Assembly (NCBI GenBank): GCA_903901015.1
Contig: CAIUPH010000114.1
Location: forward strand, 1 to 64,000
Reading direction: 5' to 3'
Length of the DNA: 64,000 nucleotides
Origin: Candidatus Bathyarchaeota archaeon
GTDB lineage: Archaea; Thermoproteota; Bathyarchaeia; Bathyarchaeales; Bathycorpusculaceae
Part shown: positions 8,058-17,741 of the stretch, piece by piece
Position numbering within the stretch: the first letter of the stretch is position 1
How the letters are laid out: every line of letters starts with the position of its first letter
Notes under the pieces: model-generated
Databases searched by the model: none
What the model was told of the DNA's origin: nothing
What the model saw: the letters and a program-made list of their open reading frames with translations, nothing else
Translations under genes and position numbers: made by a program

Positions 8058-9766
8058 AAATGGCAAAAATGACTGGTGCACGTGCACTCTTAGAATCCCT
8101 TGAACATCAAAAAGTTGAAGTTATCTTCGGCATCTTAGGCGGCGCCATCCTCCCAGTATACGATGAGCTGTGCGGCAACAAGAAAATCCGTCACATACTC
8201 GCCCGACATGAGCAGTGTGCAGCCCACGAAGCCGAAGGCTACGCACGAGCCAGCGGAAGAGCAGGCGTATGCATGGCAACCAGCGGACCCGGAGCCACCA
8301 ACTTAGTCACGGGAATCGCCAACGCCTACATGGATTCCTCCCCCATAGTTGCATTGACAGGGCAGATTCCAGCTTCAGGCGTCAACACCAGTTACATGAT
8401 TGGCAGAGATGCGTTTCAGGAAGCAGACATAATCGGCATCACCACCGCTATCACCAAATACAGTTACCAACCTCGAACAGTCGCCGAGATTCCTTTAACC
8501 GTCAACAACGCCTTCTACATCGCAACCACAGGCAGACCTGGACCAGTCCTGATTGATTTGCCCAAGAACGTTCAGTCAGCAAGCGCCGAAGTTGAATTCA
8601 CCAACAAAATTGATTTACGCGGTTACAAACTGCCCACAGAACCTGATTTGGCAAGAATCGCTGAAGCCTCAGACCTGTTAGCAAAGGCTAAGTTCCCATT
8701 GATTCTTGCAGGCGGCGGAGTCATAATTGCAGGTGCCTCAGAAGAATTAGTCAAGATGTCAGATTTGCTAATGGCGCCAGTTGCTACAACCTTCATGGGT
8801 AAGGGTGCTTTTCCAGAGAACCACCCGCTTTCGCTGGGAAGCATCGGCATGCACGGCAACCCCGCAGCAAACAAACTGATGGGTGAAGCAGACGTTTTGC
8901 TGGCTGCCGGAACCCGCTTCTCTGACCGCGCAACCGCAAACCTTGACAGTTTTGCCCCGAACGCCAAGAAAATTCACATAGACATCGATAACGCAGAAAT
9001 CAACAAGAACATCGAAATCGACGTGCCCATCGTTGCAGACGCTAAAGTCTCGATGAAAATGCTCTACGCTGCCACTTCACAGAAACTGAAGAAGGGCGAG
9101 GGCACCGCATGGACAAAACGGGTGAAAGAAGCCAAAGAACAGCTAAGCCCGCTGCTGAAAGATTTGCCAAGGGACTTAGTGCCTAAATCGCTGTTAACAG
9201 AGTTACGTAAACTGCTGCCTGAAAGCTCCATAGTCACCACAGAAGTTGGACAAAACCAAATGTGGTCCGCTCTGTACTTTCAAGCATTAAAACCCCGCAC
9301 ATTCATCAGTTCAGGCGGACTTGGAACCATGGGCTTCGGTTTCCCAGCAGCCATAGGAGCAAAAGTTGCGTGCCCAGACCGAGCAGTCGTGGATGTTGCA
9401 GGCGACGGCAGCTTCATAATGAGCGAACAGGAACTTGCGTGCTCAGTGACCGAGAACATTCCAGTTACCGTCATAGTGCTCAACAACTCAATCCTTGGCA
9501 TGGTGGCGCAGTGGCAACGTATGCTCTACAAACGCCGCTACATGGCTGTTCACTTGGGCAAGACACCCGACTTCGTCAAGCTGGCAGAAGCCTACGGAGC
9601 ACAGGGGCTGCGAGCAACCTCCATCGAAGAGTTCCACAAAGCAGTTAAGACAGCTTTAGCTAGTAAAGTAACGACGGTAATCGACGTGCCGATTGGCTCA
9701 GAGACCGATGTGGTTCCCTTTGTGCCTCCAGGCTGCGGTTTACCGCAACAGATAGGTGACTACTAA
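8054..9766 (+). CDS. ilvB: Acetolactate synthase large (catalytic) subunit
   Basis: ThDP enzyme that condenses two pyruvates, or pyruvate and 2-ketobutyrate, as the first common step to valine, leucine and isoleucine. The activating glutamate lies in RHEQCAAHEAEGYARASG. The ThDP/Mg motif is GDGSFIMSEQELA with the downstream VLNN, and the central domain shows AGTRFSDRAT. About 570 residues is normal. A TTG at 8054 sits 7 nt from AGGAG at 8042-8046; the ATG at 8060 is the alternative. It overlaps ilvN by one base. Confidence 0.95.
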   Translation: MKMAKMTGARALLESLEHQKVEVIFGILGGAILPVYDELCGNKKIRHILARHEQCAAHEAEGYARASGRAGVCMATSGPGATNLVTGIANAYMDSSPIVALTGQIPASGVNTSYMIGRDAFQEADIIGITTAITKYSYQPRTVAEIPLTVNNAFYIATTGRPGPVLIDLPKNVQSASAEVEFTNKIDLRGYKLPTEPDLARIAEASDLLAKAKFPLILAGGGVIIAGASEELVKMSDLLMAPVATTFMGKGAFPENHPLSLGSIGMHGNPAANKLMGEADVLLAAGTRFSDRATANLDSFAPNAKKIHIDIDNAEINKNIEIDVPIVADAKVSMKMLYAATSQKLKKGEGTAWTKRVKEAKEQLSPLLKDLPRDLVPKSLLTELRKLLPESSIVTTEVGQNQMWSALYFQALKPRTFISSGGLGTMGFGFPAAIGAKVACPDRAVVDVAGDGSFIMSEQELACSVTENIPVTVIVLNNSILGMVAQWQRMLYKRRYMAVHLGKTPDFVKLAEAYGAQGLRATSIEEFHKAVKTALASKVTTVIDVPIGSETDVVPFVPPGCGLPQQIGDY

Positions 9767-10278
9767 TGGAAACTGGAAAAACCAAAGTAATTAGCATATT
9801 AGTCGAAAACAAACCCGGTGTCCTGCACACCATCGCTAACCTGTTTCGCCGAAGAAACTTTAACATCGACAGCATCACCGTCGGACCTACCCAGGAACCA
9901 GACACTTCCCGCATGACCATCACCATCAACGGAGACGAAAAAACCATCGATCAAGTTGTTAAGCAAGTCGCCAAGCAAATTGACGTCCTCAGAGTCAGCG
10001 AACTGGAGCCAGGACACTTCGTCATGCGTGAACTCGCATTGGTAAAGGTTAACGTGCCAAGCAGCAAAGAACGAAGCGACATAATCAACTGCGTAAACGT
10101 GTTCCGAGGCAGAATAATCGACGTCTCCACCGAAGCTTTAACTGTTGAAATCACAGGAACCCCCGATAAAATCGATGCCTTCCTCAACCTCATGAATACA
10201 TTCGGCGTCATAGAACTCGCGAGAACAGGCATAACGGCGCTTGCAAGAGGCGCAAAATCGATAAGAATCGACGAATAA
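9766..10278 (+). CDS. ilvN: Acetolactate synthase regulatory subunit
   Basis: Small subunit that stabilises IlvB and confers feedback inhibition by branched-chain amino acids. An N-terminal ACT domain is visible (ISILVENKPGVLHTIANLFR, then NIDSITVGPT). The C-terminal ALS_ss_C domain follows from about residue 85. The 170-residue length is typical. The ATG overlaps the ilvB stop in TAATG, so translation is coupled and the stoichiometry balanced. Confidence 0.95.
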   Translation: METGKTKVISILVENKPGVLHTIANLFRRRNFNIDSITVGPTQEPDTSRMTITINGDEKTIDQVVKQVAKQIDVLRVSELEPGHFVMRELALVKVNVPSSKERSDIINCVNVFRGRIIDVSTEALTVEITGTPDKIDAFLNLMNTFGVIELARTGITALARGAKSIRIDE

Positions 10279-10373
10279 ACAGTATTCCATAAGCGGAAAT
10301 ACTTAATTGTCTGTTCTTCAAAAAAGCCAATATCTTAAGTGCATTTAGTTAAGTTTCAAGGATAGGAGAAACC
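10279..10373 (+). promoter_or_regulatory. Upstream region of the leu operon
   Basis: A 95-bp AT-rich gap. A GGAG at 10365-10368, 6 nt before the leuC ATG, is a good ribosome-binding site. AT-rich stretches such as AATACTTAATTG near 10300 may be promoter elements. The leucine genes may therefore have their own transcript in addition to read-through from ilvN. Confidence 0.3.
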
Positions 10374-11642
10374 ATGAACATAACAGAAAAAATCTTAGCT
10401 AAAGCTGCAGGAAAAAAAGCTGTGCATCCAGGCGAAATCGTCGACGCAAACGTCGACGTCGTAATGATACACGACTTAACTGGACCTTTAGCGGTTGAAG
10501 CCTTCAAAAGAATAGGCGTACAAAAAGTTTGGAATAACAAAAAAATAGTGTTAATTCTGGACCATCAGGTTCCAGCAGAATCGGTTAAGGCAGCAGAACT
10601 CCACAAGATCATGAGGCAATTCGCCAAAGACCAGAACCTGCAAATCTACGATGTGGGCAAAGGCGGAATCTGCCACCAGGTCATGCCGGAAAAAGGACAT
10701 GTAACTCCAGGCGCGGTCATAGTTGGCGCAGACAGCCACACCTGCACATACGGCGCGTTCGGCGCATTCGCCACAGGCATCGGCTCAACGGAAGCAGCCG
10801 CAGTTATGGCAACAGGAAAAATATGGTTCAAAGTGCCCCCAACAATCAAAGTCAACGTGAAGGGCAACTTCCAAAAATATGTTACACCAAAAGACCTAAT
10901 CTTATATGTAATAGGAAAGATGGGCGTTGACGGAGCTATATACAAAGCCGCTGAATTCACGGGTCCAACCATCAAAAAAATGAGCATCGCAGGCCGAATG
11001 ACCCTGTGCAACATGGCTGTGGAGATGGGCGCCAAAAACGGCATAATCGAACCCGACGAAACCACACGCAAATTCTTAGAGACCAGAGTCAAAGCATTGC
11101 CAGATTTTGACGCGTTGAAGAGCGACAAAGACGCGGCATACGAGAGCACCGTTGAATTTGATGTGTCGAAGATGGAGCCGCAGGTCGCTTGTCCATCATC
11201 CGTTGACAATGTGAAGCCTATTTCGGAAGTTGGCAACGTCACAATCGAACAAGCCTTCATCGGGTCATGTACAAACGGCAGGCTGGAAGACTTACGCTTA
11301 GCTGCGGAAGTCATGAAGGGCAAACGCGTTAAAGACGGCGTACGAGCCCTGGTGATTCCAGCGTCGCAGGAAGTTTGGAAACAAGCCGATCAAGAAGGCT
11401 TGCTGCAGATTTTCATTGATGCAGGCGCAATCGTATGCGGAAGCGCATGCGGGCCATGTCTGGGCGGCCACATTGGCTTACTGGCAGCGGGCGAATCATG
11501 CGTAAGCACCTCTAACCGTAACTTCATCGGCAGAATGGGCAGCACCCAAGCCAGCGTCTACTTAGCCTCACCCGCAACGGTGGCGGCTTCAGCAATCACG
11601 GGCAAATTAACTGACCCAACAAAACTGGAGAAGAAACCATGA
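10374..11642 (+). CDS. leuC: 3-isopropylmalate dehydratase / homoaconitase-type large subunit
   Basis: Aconitase-superfamily subunit carrying the [4Fe-4S] cluster; with LeuD it isomerises 2- to 3-isopropylmalate (or citramalate). Cluster ligands are visible in GSCTNGRLEDL and in CGSACGPCLGGH. GADSHTCTYGAFGAFATGIG is the substrate-binding motif of the short archaeal/bacterial form. At 422 residues it is the archaeal-type LeuC without the swivel domain. Its stop overlaps the leuD start by 4 bp. Because the window has two synthase and two dehydrogenase paralogs but one dehydratase, this enzyme may serve more than one pathway. Confidence 0.93.
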   Translation: MNITEKILAKAAGKKAVHPGEIVDANVDVVMIHDLTGPLAVEAFKRIGVQKVWNNKKIVLILDHQVPAESVKAAELHKIMRQFAKDQNLQIYDVGKGGICHQVMPEKGHVTPGAVIVGADSHTCTYGAFGAFATGIGSTEAAAVMATGKIWFKVPPTIKVNVKGNFQKYVTPKDLILYVIGKMGVDGAIYKAAEFTGPTIKKMSIAGRMTLCNMAVEMGAKNGIIEPDETTRKFLETRVKALPDFDALKSDKDAAYESTVEFDVSKMEPQVACPSSVDNVKPISEVGNVTIEQAFIGSCTNGRLEDLRLAAEVMKGKRVKDGVRALVIPASQEVWKQADQEGLLQIFIDAGAIVCGSACGPCLGGHIGLLAAGESCVSTSNRNFIGRMGSTQASVYLASPATVAASAITGKLTDPTKLEKKP

Positions 11643-12139
11643 ACAGCAAAATCAAAGCGCCAGCCATAAAATTCGGCAACAACATTGACACCGACGTCAT
11701 CTTACCAGGAAAATACTTAATCCTGGTTGATCCATGCGAACTGGCAAAGCACGCGTTAGAGAGCTTAGATACTGAATTCGTGAAGAAAGCCCAGAAAGGC
11801 GTAATCTTGGTAGGCGGCAAAAACTTCGGCTGCGGTTCAAGCCGCGAGCAGGCGCCGTTGGCGTTGAAGTACTCGGGCGTGAAATGCGTCGTAGCGGAAT
11901 CCTTCGCCAGGATATTCTTCCGAAACGCAATCAACATCGGTTTACCCGTAATCGAATGCAAAGGCATATCCGCAGCGGTTGAAACAGGAGACGAGTTAGC
12001 CGTGGACTTTGAAGCAGGTAAAGTAGAAAACGTGTCCAACGGCAAAAAATTCCAAGTAGAAAAGCTTCCACCATTCATCCTTGAAATAGTTGCGGATTGC
12101 GGATTAATCAAAAACTTGCGCAGGAAAATGAAAAAATGA
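11639..12139 (+). CDS. leuD: 3-isopropylmalate dehydratase small subunit
   Basis: Swivel domain of the dehydratase. KFGNNIDTDVILPGKYL at the N-terminus and NFGCGSSREQAPLALK near residue 60 are the family signatures. 166 residues is normal for archaeal LeuD. It overlaps leuC by ATGA, and its own stop overlaps the leuB start at 12136, so leuC-leuD-leuB are translationally coupled. Confidence 0.94.
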   Translation: MNSKIKAPAIKFGNNIDTDVILPGKYLILVDPCELAKHALESLDTEFVKKAQKGVILVGGKNFGCGSSREQAPLALKYSGVKCVVAESFARIFFRNAINIGLPVIECKGISAAVETGDELAVDFEAGKVENVSNGKKFQVEKLPPFILEIVADCGLIKNLRRKMKK

Positions 12140-13173
12140 CCGAATACAAAATATCCCTGATACCCGGCGACGGAATTGGACCAGAATTAACAGAAGCCAC
12201 CCTGAAAGTCTTAGATGCCGCACAAAAAAAATTCGGCATAAAACTCAAAATCATCGAAGCTGAAGCAGGCGACGATACCTTAGCTAAAAGAGGCGTTGCA
12301 CTGCCCGAGAGCACTGTTCAGATAATCAAGGATTCCCACGCTTGCCTAAAAGGGCCAGTGGGCGAATCCGCAGCAGACGTCATAGTGAAGTTGCGTGTAA
12401 TGTTTGATTTGTACGCTAACCTACGCCCCTTGAAGGCTTACCCCAACGTTCCAGTCGCCCGACCAGACATCGACATTATGTTTGTCCGCGAAAACACCGA
12501 GGACGTTTACAAGGGCTTAGAATTCACCATCGGCAACGACACTACATTGTGTCTGAGAGTTATCACACGCAGAGCCTGCGAACGAATCGCCAAAAAAGCC
12601 TTCGACATCGCACGCCTCAGAAACGGCAAAAAGAAAGTCACTGCCATCCATAAAGCCAACGTTATGCGTGTAACCGACGGGTTATTCCGTGATGTTTGCC
12701 GCGAAACAGCGAAACGTTACCCAGACATCGCGTTTAACGAACTCTACGTTGATGCAGCATCCATGCGCTTAATCAAGGAACCAGAAGTGTTCGATGTCTT
12801 CTGCACGTGCAACATGTTCGGCGACATATTGTCTGATGAGGCAGCGCAGCAAATCGGCGGCTTAGGCATGGCTCCAGGTGCAAACGTGGGCGACGACTTC
12901 GGCTTATTCGAACCCATCCATGGCTCCGCACCAAACCGCACTGGAAAACATACTGCTAACCCAATCTCAATGATACTCTCAGCAAAGATGATGCTTGAGT
13001 GGCTGGGCGAGAAATACGGCGACAAAAAATGTTTACAAGCAGGCGCAGCCATAGAGAACGGTGTAGTGTACGCATTGACTAATCGTCAGTCTGTTCCCGA
13101 CTGCGGCGGCAAAACCACGACTGTGGGCATGGCGGAAGCCATCGCTGCTGCTTTAACCGTGAAAACTGGTTGA
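12136..13173 (+). CDS. leuB: 3-isopropylmalate dehydrogenase, copy 1
   Basis: NAD-dependent beta-decarboxylating dehydrogenase acting on 3-isopropylmalate (or 3-methylmalate in the citramalate route). Visible motifs are ISLIPGDGIGPE at the N-terminus, the substrate-arginine region around MFDLYANLRPLK, FVRENTEDVYKG, and FGDILSDEAAQ with the metal-binding aspartates. The 345-residue length fits. The ATG at 12136 overlaps the leuD stop. A second member of the family lies at 36.1-37.1 kb; the two differ enough that substrate division is likely but cannot be read from sequence. Confidence 0.92.
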   Translation: MTEYKISLIPGDGIGPELTEATLKVLDAAQKKFGIKLKIIEAEAGDDTLAKRGVALPESTVQIIKDSHACLKGPVGESAADVIVKLRVMFDLYANLRPLKAYPNVPVARPDIDIMFVRENTEDVYKGLEFTIGNDTTLCLRVITRRACERIAKKAFDIARLRNGKKKVTAIHKANVMRVTDGLFRDVCRETAKRYPDIAFNELYVDAASMRLIKEPEVFDVFCTCNMFGDILSDEAAQQIGGLGMAPGANVGDDFGLFEPIHGSAPNRTGKHTANPISMILSAKMMLEWLGEKYGDKKCLQAGAAIENGVVYALTNRQSVPDCGGKTTTVGMAEAIAAALTVKTG

Positions 13174-13177
13174 AAAC

Positions 13178-14701
13178 ATGACAAATAAAACCTCAACAAC
13201 AATCCGTATTTTTGACACAACATTAAGAGATGGGGAACAAACCCCGGGAGTTTCTTTAACCGCCGACGACAAAATGGAGATTGCCCGCCAACTGAGCAAA
13301 CTAGGCGTTGACACCATCGAAGCGGGTTTTCCCAGTTCTTCTGGCGGCGAAAAAAAAATTGTCCGTGACATCGCTAAGGCAGGGTTAACTTCTGAAATCT
13401 GCGCCTTATCCCGTGCCACAAGGGGCGACATCGACGCGGCGCTCGCCTGCGACGTCGGCTTAATCCACGTATTCATCCCAACTTCGCCTGTCCAGATGAA
13501 GTATGCCGTTAACTTGACACCTGAGCAGGTGCTGGCTTCCACCGTGGATTCAATTGAGTACGTGAAGAAGCATGGAGTAAAATGCGAGTTTTCACCCATG
13601 GATGCCACACGCAGCGAAATGCCCTTCCTGAAAAAAGTCTGTAAAGCCGCGCAGGGCGCAGGCATGGACAGCTTAAATGTTCCCGACACCGTCGGCATAA
13701 TGATTCCTAAAACAACCTTCAAATTAATCGAGGAACTAAAAACTGTCGTATCCGTGCCCATAAGCACTCACTGCCACGATGACTTCGGGTTAGCAGTCGC
13801 CAACAGCTTAGCCGCGGTCGAAGCAGGCGCCTCCCAAGTGCACGTCGCCGTCAACGGCTTAGGAGAACGGGCAGGCAATGCATCGCTTGAAGAGGTAGTT
13901 ATGGCGTTGCATGTGATTTACAAGTACAAAACAGGCGTCAACTCAAGGTTGCTCTACAGCACCTCAAGGTTGGTTGCGTCTTTATCAGGCATCAATGTGC
14001 AGGCTAACAAGGCAATCGTTGGCGAAAACGCGTTTGCCCACGAATCAGGTATCCACACCCGCGGCGTAACTGAGAAACCATTGACTTTCGAACCAATAAA
14101 CCCCGAGTTGGTTGGGCGCACCAGAAAACTGGTGGCTGGCAAACTGGCTGGAACCCGAGGTATCAAAGCGGAACTCGAAGACATCGGCATCCACCCCACA
14201 GAGGAGCAGCTAAAAGAAATCGTGCAGCGGGTCAAAGACTTAGGTGACAAGGGCAAGATGGTTACTGACGCGGATTTGATTGCGTTGACTTCGGCGGTTA
14301 TGGGTGAAGTGTTTGGAGAAGAAAAAATCATCGACTTATGCGACATGGCTGTCGTGACAGGCATCAAAGTTATCCCGACCGCTTCGGTACGTTTGATGTT
14401 AGACGGTAAAGAATACGTTGCCGCCGAAACAGGCGTTGGACCAGTAGACGCAGTCCTCAAAGCAATCCAGAAATTAACAAGCAACATAGAAAACATCCGC
14501 CTACGAGAATACCGACTGGAAGCCATCACGGGCGGTTCAAACGCAGTCGCAGAAGTCATAATAAAAGTCGAAGACGAAAAAGGCAACCTCGTATCCGCAC
14601 GCGCTGCAAGAGAAGACATCGTAATGGCATCTGTGGAAGCAATGATAAACGGTATAAACAAACTTTTGATTAAAAGTCACAAGCAGGGTAAAAAACCGTG
14701 A
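13178..14701 (+). CDS. leuA: 2-isopropylmalate / citramalate synthase family, copy 1
   Basis: Claisen-type condensing enzyme of the HMGL-like TIM-barrel family. The N-terminus has the catalytic [15 protein letters not shown], with [14 protein letters not shown] (metal histidines) near residue 200 and AHESGIH further on. A C-terminal regulatory LeuA dimer domain is present from about residue 375, ending at 507. The neighbourhood (leuC-D-B) argues for isopropylmalate synthase, but citramalate or homocitrate synthase cannot be excluded, since a paralog exists at 31 kb. It starts 4 bp after leuB and overlaps pheA by 4 bp. Confidence 0.9.
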   Translation: MTNKTSTTIRIFDTTLRDGEQTPGVSLTADDKMEIARQLSKLGVDTIEAGFPSSSGGEKKIVRDIAKAGLTSEICALSRATRGDIDAALACDVGLIHVFIPTSPVQMKYAVNLTPEQVLASTVDSIEYVKKHGVKCEFSPMDATRSEMPFLKKVCKAAQGAGMDSLNVPDTVGIMIPKTTFKLIEELKTVVSVPISTHCHDDFGLAVANSLAAVEAGASQVHVAVNGLGERAGNASLEEVVMALHVIYKYKTGVNSRLLYSTSRLVASLSGINVQANKAIVGENAFAHESGIHTRGVTEKPLTFEPINPELVGRTRKLVAGKLAGTRGIKAELEDIGIHPTEEQLKEIVQRVKDLGDKGKMVTDADLIALTSAVMGEVFGEEKIIDLCDMAVVTGIKVIPTASVRLMLDGKEYVAAETGVGPVDAVLKAIQKLTSNIENIRLREYRLEAITGGSNAVAEVIIKVEDEKGNLVSARAAREDIVMASVEAMINGINKLLIKSHKQGKKP

Positions 14702-15510
14702 AAGTAACCTATCAGGGCGAAACTGGTGCCTACAGCGAAATGGCTGTCTACAAATTCTTCGGCAGCAAAGTAGAGCCTGTTCCATGCAAAGATTTCAGTG
14801 AAGTCTTTGAATCCGTAAAAACAGGCGTTGTTCCCCACGGTGTGGTTCCAATCGAAAATTCTATCGAGGGAAGCGTCAACCAAAACTACGACCTATTCTT
14901 AACATACAACCTTAAAGTCTGCGGTGAAGTCGCAGTAAAACTCGCCCATGTCTTAATCGCTAACCCCCAAACCAAATTCGACGAAGTCAAAACCATCTAT
15001 TCGCATCCGCAGGCGCTGGCGCAATGCCGCAGATACCTTGAGAGGCACAAGTGGGAAATTATCCCCGCCTACGACACCGCTGGTAGCGTCAAAATTATCA
15101 AAGAAAACGAAATCACAGACGCCGTCGCTATCGCGAGTGAAAAAGCAGCCGACCTCTACGGCATGAAAATCTTAGCTCGAGACATAGCCGACAACCCCTC
15201 AAACTACACGCGATTTCTTGTCCTCGGATTGGAAGATGCAGCACCCACAGGCGACGACAAAACCAGCATAATATTCTCAGCAAAACATGCCCCAGGAACT
15301 CTCTACCACGCATTGGGCGAGTTCGCCTCACGCAACATTAACCTAACCAGAATCGAATCCAGACCCACAAAAACCACCGCTTGGCAATACAACTTCTACC
15401 TTGACTTCGAGGGACACCGAACCGAGAAACGCTGCGCAGAAGCATTGCAGGCACTGGAGAAATACGTTACGTTCCTCAAAATATTGGGGTCTTACCCAAG
15501 AGTCATCTGA
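14698..15510 (+). CDS. pheA: Prephenate dehydratase
   Basis: Converts prephenate to phenylpyruvate in phenylalanine synthesis. The PDT domain begins with YQGETGAYSEMAVYKFFG and holds the catalytic TRF motif in NYTRFLVLG. A C-terminal ACT domain follows (SIIFSAKHAPGTLYHALGEF, then ESRPTKT), which in this family binds Phe for feedback control. The 270 residues form the stand-alone enzyme without fused chorismate mutase. The GTG start overlaps the leuA stop in GTGA. A degenerate duplicate of its last ~33 codons follows immediately. Confidence 0.95.
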   Translation: MKVTYQGETGAYSEMAVYKFFGSKVEPVPCKDFSEVFESVKTGVVPHGVVPIENSIEGSVNQNYDLFLTYNLKVCGEVAVKLAHVLIANPQTKFDEVKTIYSHPQALAQCRRYLERHKWEIIPAYDTAGSVKIIKENEITDAVAIASEKAADLYGMKILARDIADNPSNYTRFLVLGLEDAAPTGDDKTSIIFSAKHAPGTLYHALGEFASRNINLTRIESRPTKTTAWQYNFYLDFEGHRTEKRCAEALQALEKYVTFLKILGSYPRVI

Positions 15511-15544
15511 CCATATCGGACCACTCATCTGCTAAAAAACGGCA

Positions 15545-15646
15545 TGGGAATACGACTTCGAAGGACACAGAACAGAGAAGAAATGCAAAGCAGCATTGCA
15601 GGCACTGGAGAAATACGCGATTTTCGTTAAGGTCCTGGGAAATTAA
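15545..15646 (+). pseudogene. Duplicated tail of prephenate dehydratase
   Basis: Reads WEYDFEGHRTEKKC and then AALQALEKYAIFVKVLGN before a stop. This matches the end of the intact pheA (FEGHRTEKRCAEALQALEKYVTFLKILG) at most positions, with a two- to three-residue deletion just before it. It has no start codon and begins 34 bp after the pheA stop. It looks like the remnant of a tandem duplication or of allele replacement of the ACT-domain end. Confidence 0.8.
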
Positions 15647-15654
15647 CTAAACAA

Positions 15655-15729
15655 GTGATATTATTAACAGCTGTTCTCACGACTCTTACTATTGTACTGG
15701 TGATAACAACAATTCTAGGGTATCTTTAA
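15655..15729 (+). CDS. Possible 24-residue transmembrane microprotein
   Basis: A GTG-initiated frame of 24 codons encoding an almost wholly hydrophobic peptide (MILLTAVLTTLTIVLVITTI, then LGYL). It is long enough for one membrane span. No clear ribosome-binding site precedes it and it follows the pheA-tail remnant, so it could be chance. It lies between the convergent pheA and tyrA genes. Confidence 0.2.
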   Translation: MILLTAVLTTLTIVLVITTILGYL

Positions 15730-15762
15730 GAACGGTAATCTAATTAAGTTTCGATTCAAAAG

Positions 15763-16635
15763 TTATTTTTCTGTAGATTCCAGCATTTTGTACATGACGT
15801 CGTAGGAGTCGGCGAAGTCGCTGTCGGCAGCTGCAAGTTTCTTTTTGAGTTGTTCCATGCGTTCAACGATTGCTTTCTGGTTTTTGCTTTTGATTAGCGT
15901 GAGTAGTTCTTGGGCTTTAGTCATGAACAAATCTTCGATTTCGCCAAGGTCTGCGAGGTGGGTCTGCACAGCTGCGTAGAGGTCGGGTGTTTCCAATGCA
16001 GTTGCTTCTGCCAATGTGAAGAGCATTCGGTACGTGGTGCCTGCGACTTTTTTGGTTTCAGGCAGGTTCTTCTGTTCTAAGAGGGTTTCGCATGCGGCTA
16101 AACCGAGGAAATGCGGCAAACCCAACACGACGGACATTAATTCGTCGTGTTTTTTGGGCGTCATGATGAATACATGGGCTTCTTCCTCTTCCAGCCCCTG
16201 TTTAAAGTGCTCAGCAAACTCCTGTTCCTTAGCGTTGGTCGGGGTTAGGACGTAGGCTTTGTGTTTGACGCCGTTGCTTCCTGGTCCAAAAACCGGGTGA
16301 GTCCCCAAAACGGTGGCGCCCTTGATGTATTGGTGCATGATTTTCACTGGTGCTTCCTTGATTGAGCAGATATCCATAACCACTTGCCCCTCATGCAGAA
16401 CCGGGCTGATGACTTTCACTACTTCTTCCATTGCGTTTATGGATACGCATAGCATAATCAAGTCGGCATCCGCTACAGCTTCCTCGAAGCTGGTGGTCAA
16501 GTCAACAAGCACCTCTTTTTGTGCTTCAAGCTTCTCTTTCTTGCGGTCAGCTAAAATAACGTCGTAACCTTTAGATTCAAAAAATTTAGCGAACCAAACA
16601 CCCATTTTCCCAGCGCCGATCACGGCAACCTTCAT
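15763..16635 (-). CDS. tyrA: Prephenate dehydrogenase
   Basis: Oxidatively decarboxylates prephenate to 4-hydroxyphenylpyruvate for tyrosine. The Rossmann fold is seen as KVAVIGAGKMGVWFAKFF at the N-terminus, with GTHPVFGPG further on. The rest is the helical dimerisation domain. The 290-residue length matches the archaeal single-domain form, with no fused chorismate mutase. It overlaps the upstream aminotransferase gene by 4 bp and is the last gene of the leftward aromatic run. Confidence 0.92.
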   Translation of the reverse strand: MKVAVIGAGKMGVWFAKFFESKGYDVILADRKKEKLEAQKEVLVDLTTSFEEAVADADLIMLCVSINAMEEVVKVISPVLHEGQVVMDICSIKEAPVKIMHQYIKGATVLGTHPVFGPGSNGVKHKAYVLTPTNAKEQEFAEHFKQGLEEEEAHVFIMTPKKHDELMSVVLGLPHFLGLAACETLLEQKNLPETKKVAGTTYRMLFTLAEATALETPDLYAAVQTHLADLGEIEDLFMTKAQELLTLIKSKNQKAIVERMEQLKKKLAAADSDFADSYDVMYKMLESTEK

Positions 16636-17714
16636 TGCTTAGCTGCCTCACAGATTTTGTCGAGTCCAACCTCGATTTGGTCGTCTGGAGCAGTCAGGGA
16701 TATGCGGAAGTGTTCGGGGTAATCGCCAAAAGCGGTGCCTGGAGCTACAGCTACACCTTTGTCTAGGAGGTTTAGGGTGTATTTTACGCTGTCTAAACCG
16801 TCGAGTTTGGGGAAGACATAGAAGGGTGCGTCTGGCTTGGTGAATTTGAAGCCTGCCACCGAAAGTTTGGTGGATGCGAGCTGGGCGCGTTGTTGGTATT
16901 TTGCTTTGATTTTGGATGCGATTTGCTTGTGCAACTCTAAGCCTTTGAGGGCGGCGTCCTGAATGAAGACGGGCACGTTGTTTATGGTTATCTGGTTAAG
17001 TTTAGTGATTTGGTCGATTAACATTTTGTTGGCGATTAAGTAGCCTATGCGCCAGCCAGTCATGGTGAATGTTTTGGAGAAGCCGTTGCTGAGGATATGC
17101 TTGCATTCTTTGTCGTAGTCAAGAATGCTTTTGGTCTTGACAAAGCTGATTGCGCCGTACACTTCGTCGGAGAGTATGGTGACGCCTTTTTCGTTCGCTA
17201 ACTCCACTACGCCGTCGAGGGTTTTGGGGTCCATGGCTTTGCTGGTGGGGTTGTTGGGGTTGTTGAGTATTATCATTTTGGTGTCTTTATCGATTAAGCT
17301 TTCGAGTTTGTCTAAATCAATTTTCCAACCGTCTTCCATTTCCGTGCGCAAAAGCTTAGTTTGTGCGCCAAAGCTCTTCGCGATTAAATCGTAAGCTGTC
17401 CAGTACGGCGTGGGGATGATGACGTTGCCGCCGCTTCTGAGCATTAGAAACATCGTTGAGAATATTGCCCATTTCGACCCAGGCGTAATCACAACGTTTT
17501 CTGTTTTAACGCCATGGACTTCACCTATTTTTTGGCGCAGGTTAAGTTCGCCGTAAGAAGAGGAATACTTGGTTTTACCCGCTTTCATAGATGCGTACGC
17601 GGCTTCAATTATTTCAGGCGGCGTAGCCAAGTCTGGGTCACCCATGTTCAATCGAATGATTTTTTTTCCTTCACTTTCCAGTTTGAGGGCTTTCTCGTTT
17701 ATCTCGTAGAGCAT
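16632..17714 (-). CDS. Aromatic/aspartate aminotransferase (PLP, class I)
   Basis: Fold-type I aminotransferase. The PLP lysine lies in FSKTFTMTGWRIGYL near residue 205, with NNPNNPTSKAM and DEVYGAI also visible. Its place between chorismate mutase and tyrA argues that it transaminates phenylpyruvate/4-hydroxyphenylpyruvate, or prephenate if an arogenate route is used; the substrate is inferred. At 360 residues it is slightly short at the N-terminus compared with relatives of about 375-390. The ATG at 17714 is chosen because no better start is visible upstream. Confidence 0.88.
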   Translation of the reverse strand: MLYEINEKALKLESEGKKIIRLNMGDPDLATPPEIIEAAYASMKAGKTKYSSSYGELNLRQKIGEVHGVKTENVVITPGSKWAIFSTMFLMLRSGGNVIIPTPYWTAYDLIAKSFGAQTKLLRTEMEDGWKIDLDKLESLIDKDTKMIILNNPNNPTSKAMDPKTLDGVVELANEKGVTILSDEVYGAISFVKTKSILDYDKECKHILSNGFSKTFTMTGWRIGYLIANKMLIDQITKLNQITINNVPVFIQDAALKGLELHKQIASKIKAKYQQRAQLASTKLSVAGFKFTKPDAPFYVFPKLDGLDSVKYTLNLLDKGVAVAPGTAFGDYPEHFRISLTAPDDQIEVGLDKICEAAKQ

Positions 17715-17741
17715 TTCTATGGACTCTCCGTTAAGAGCGTT

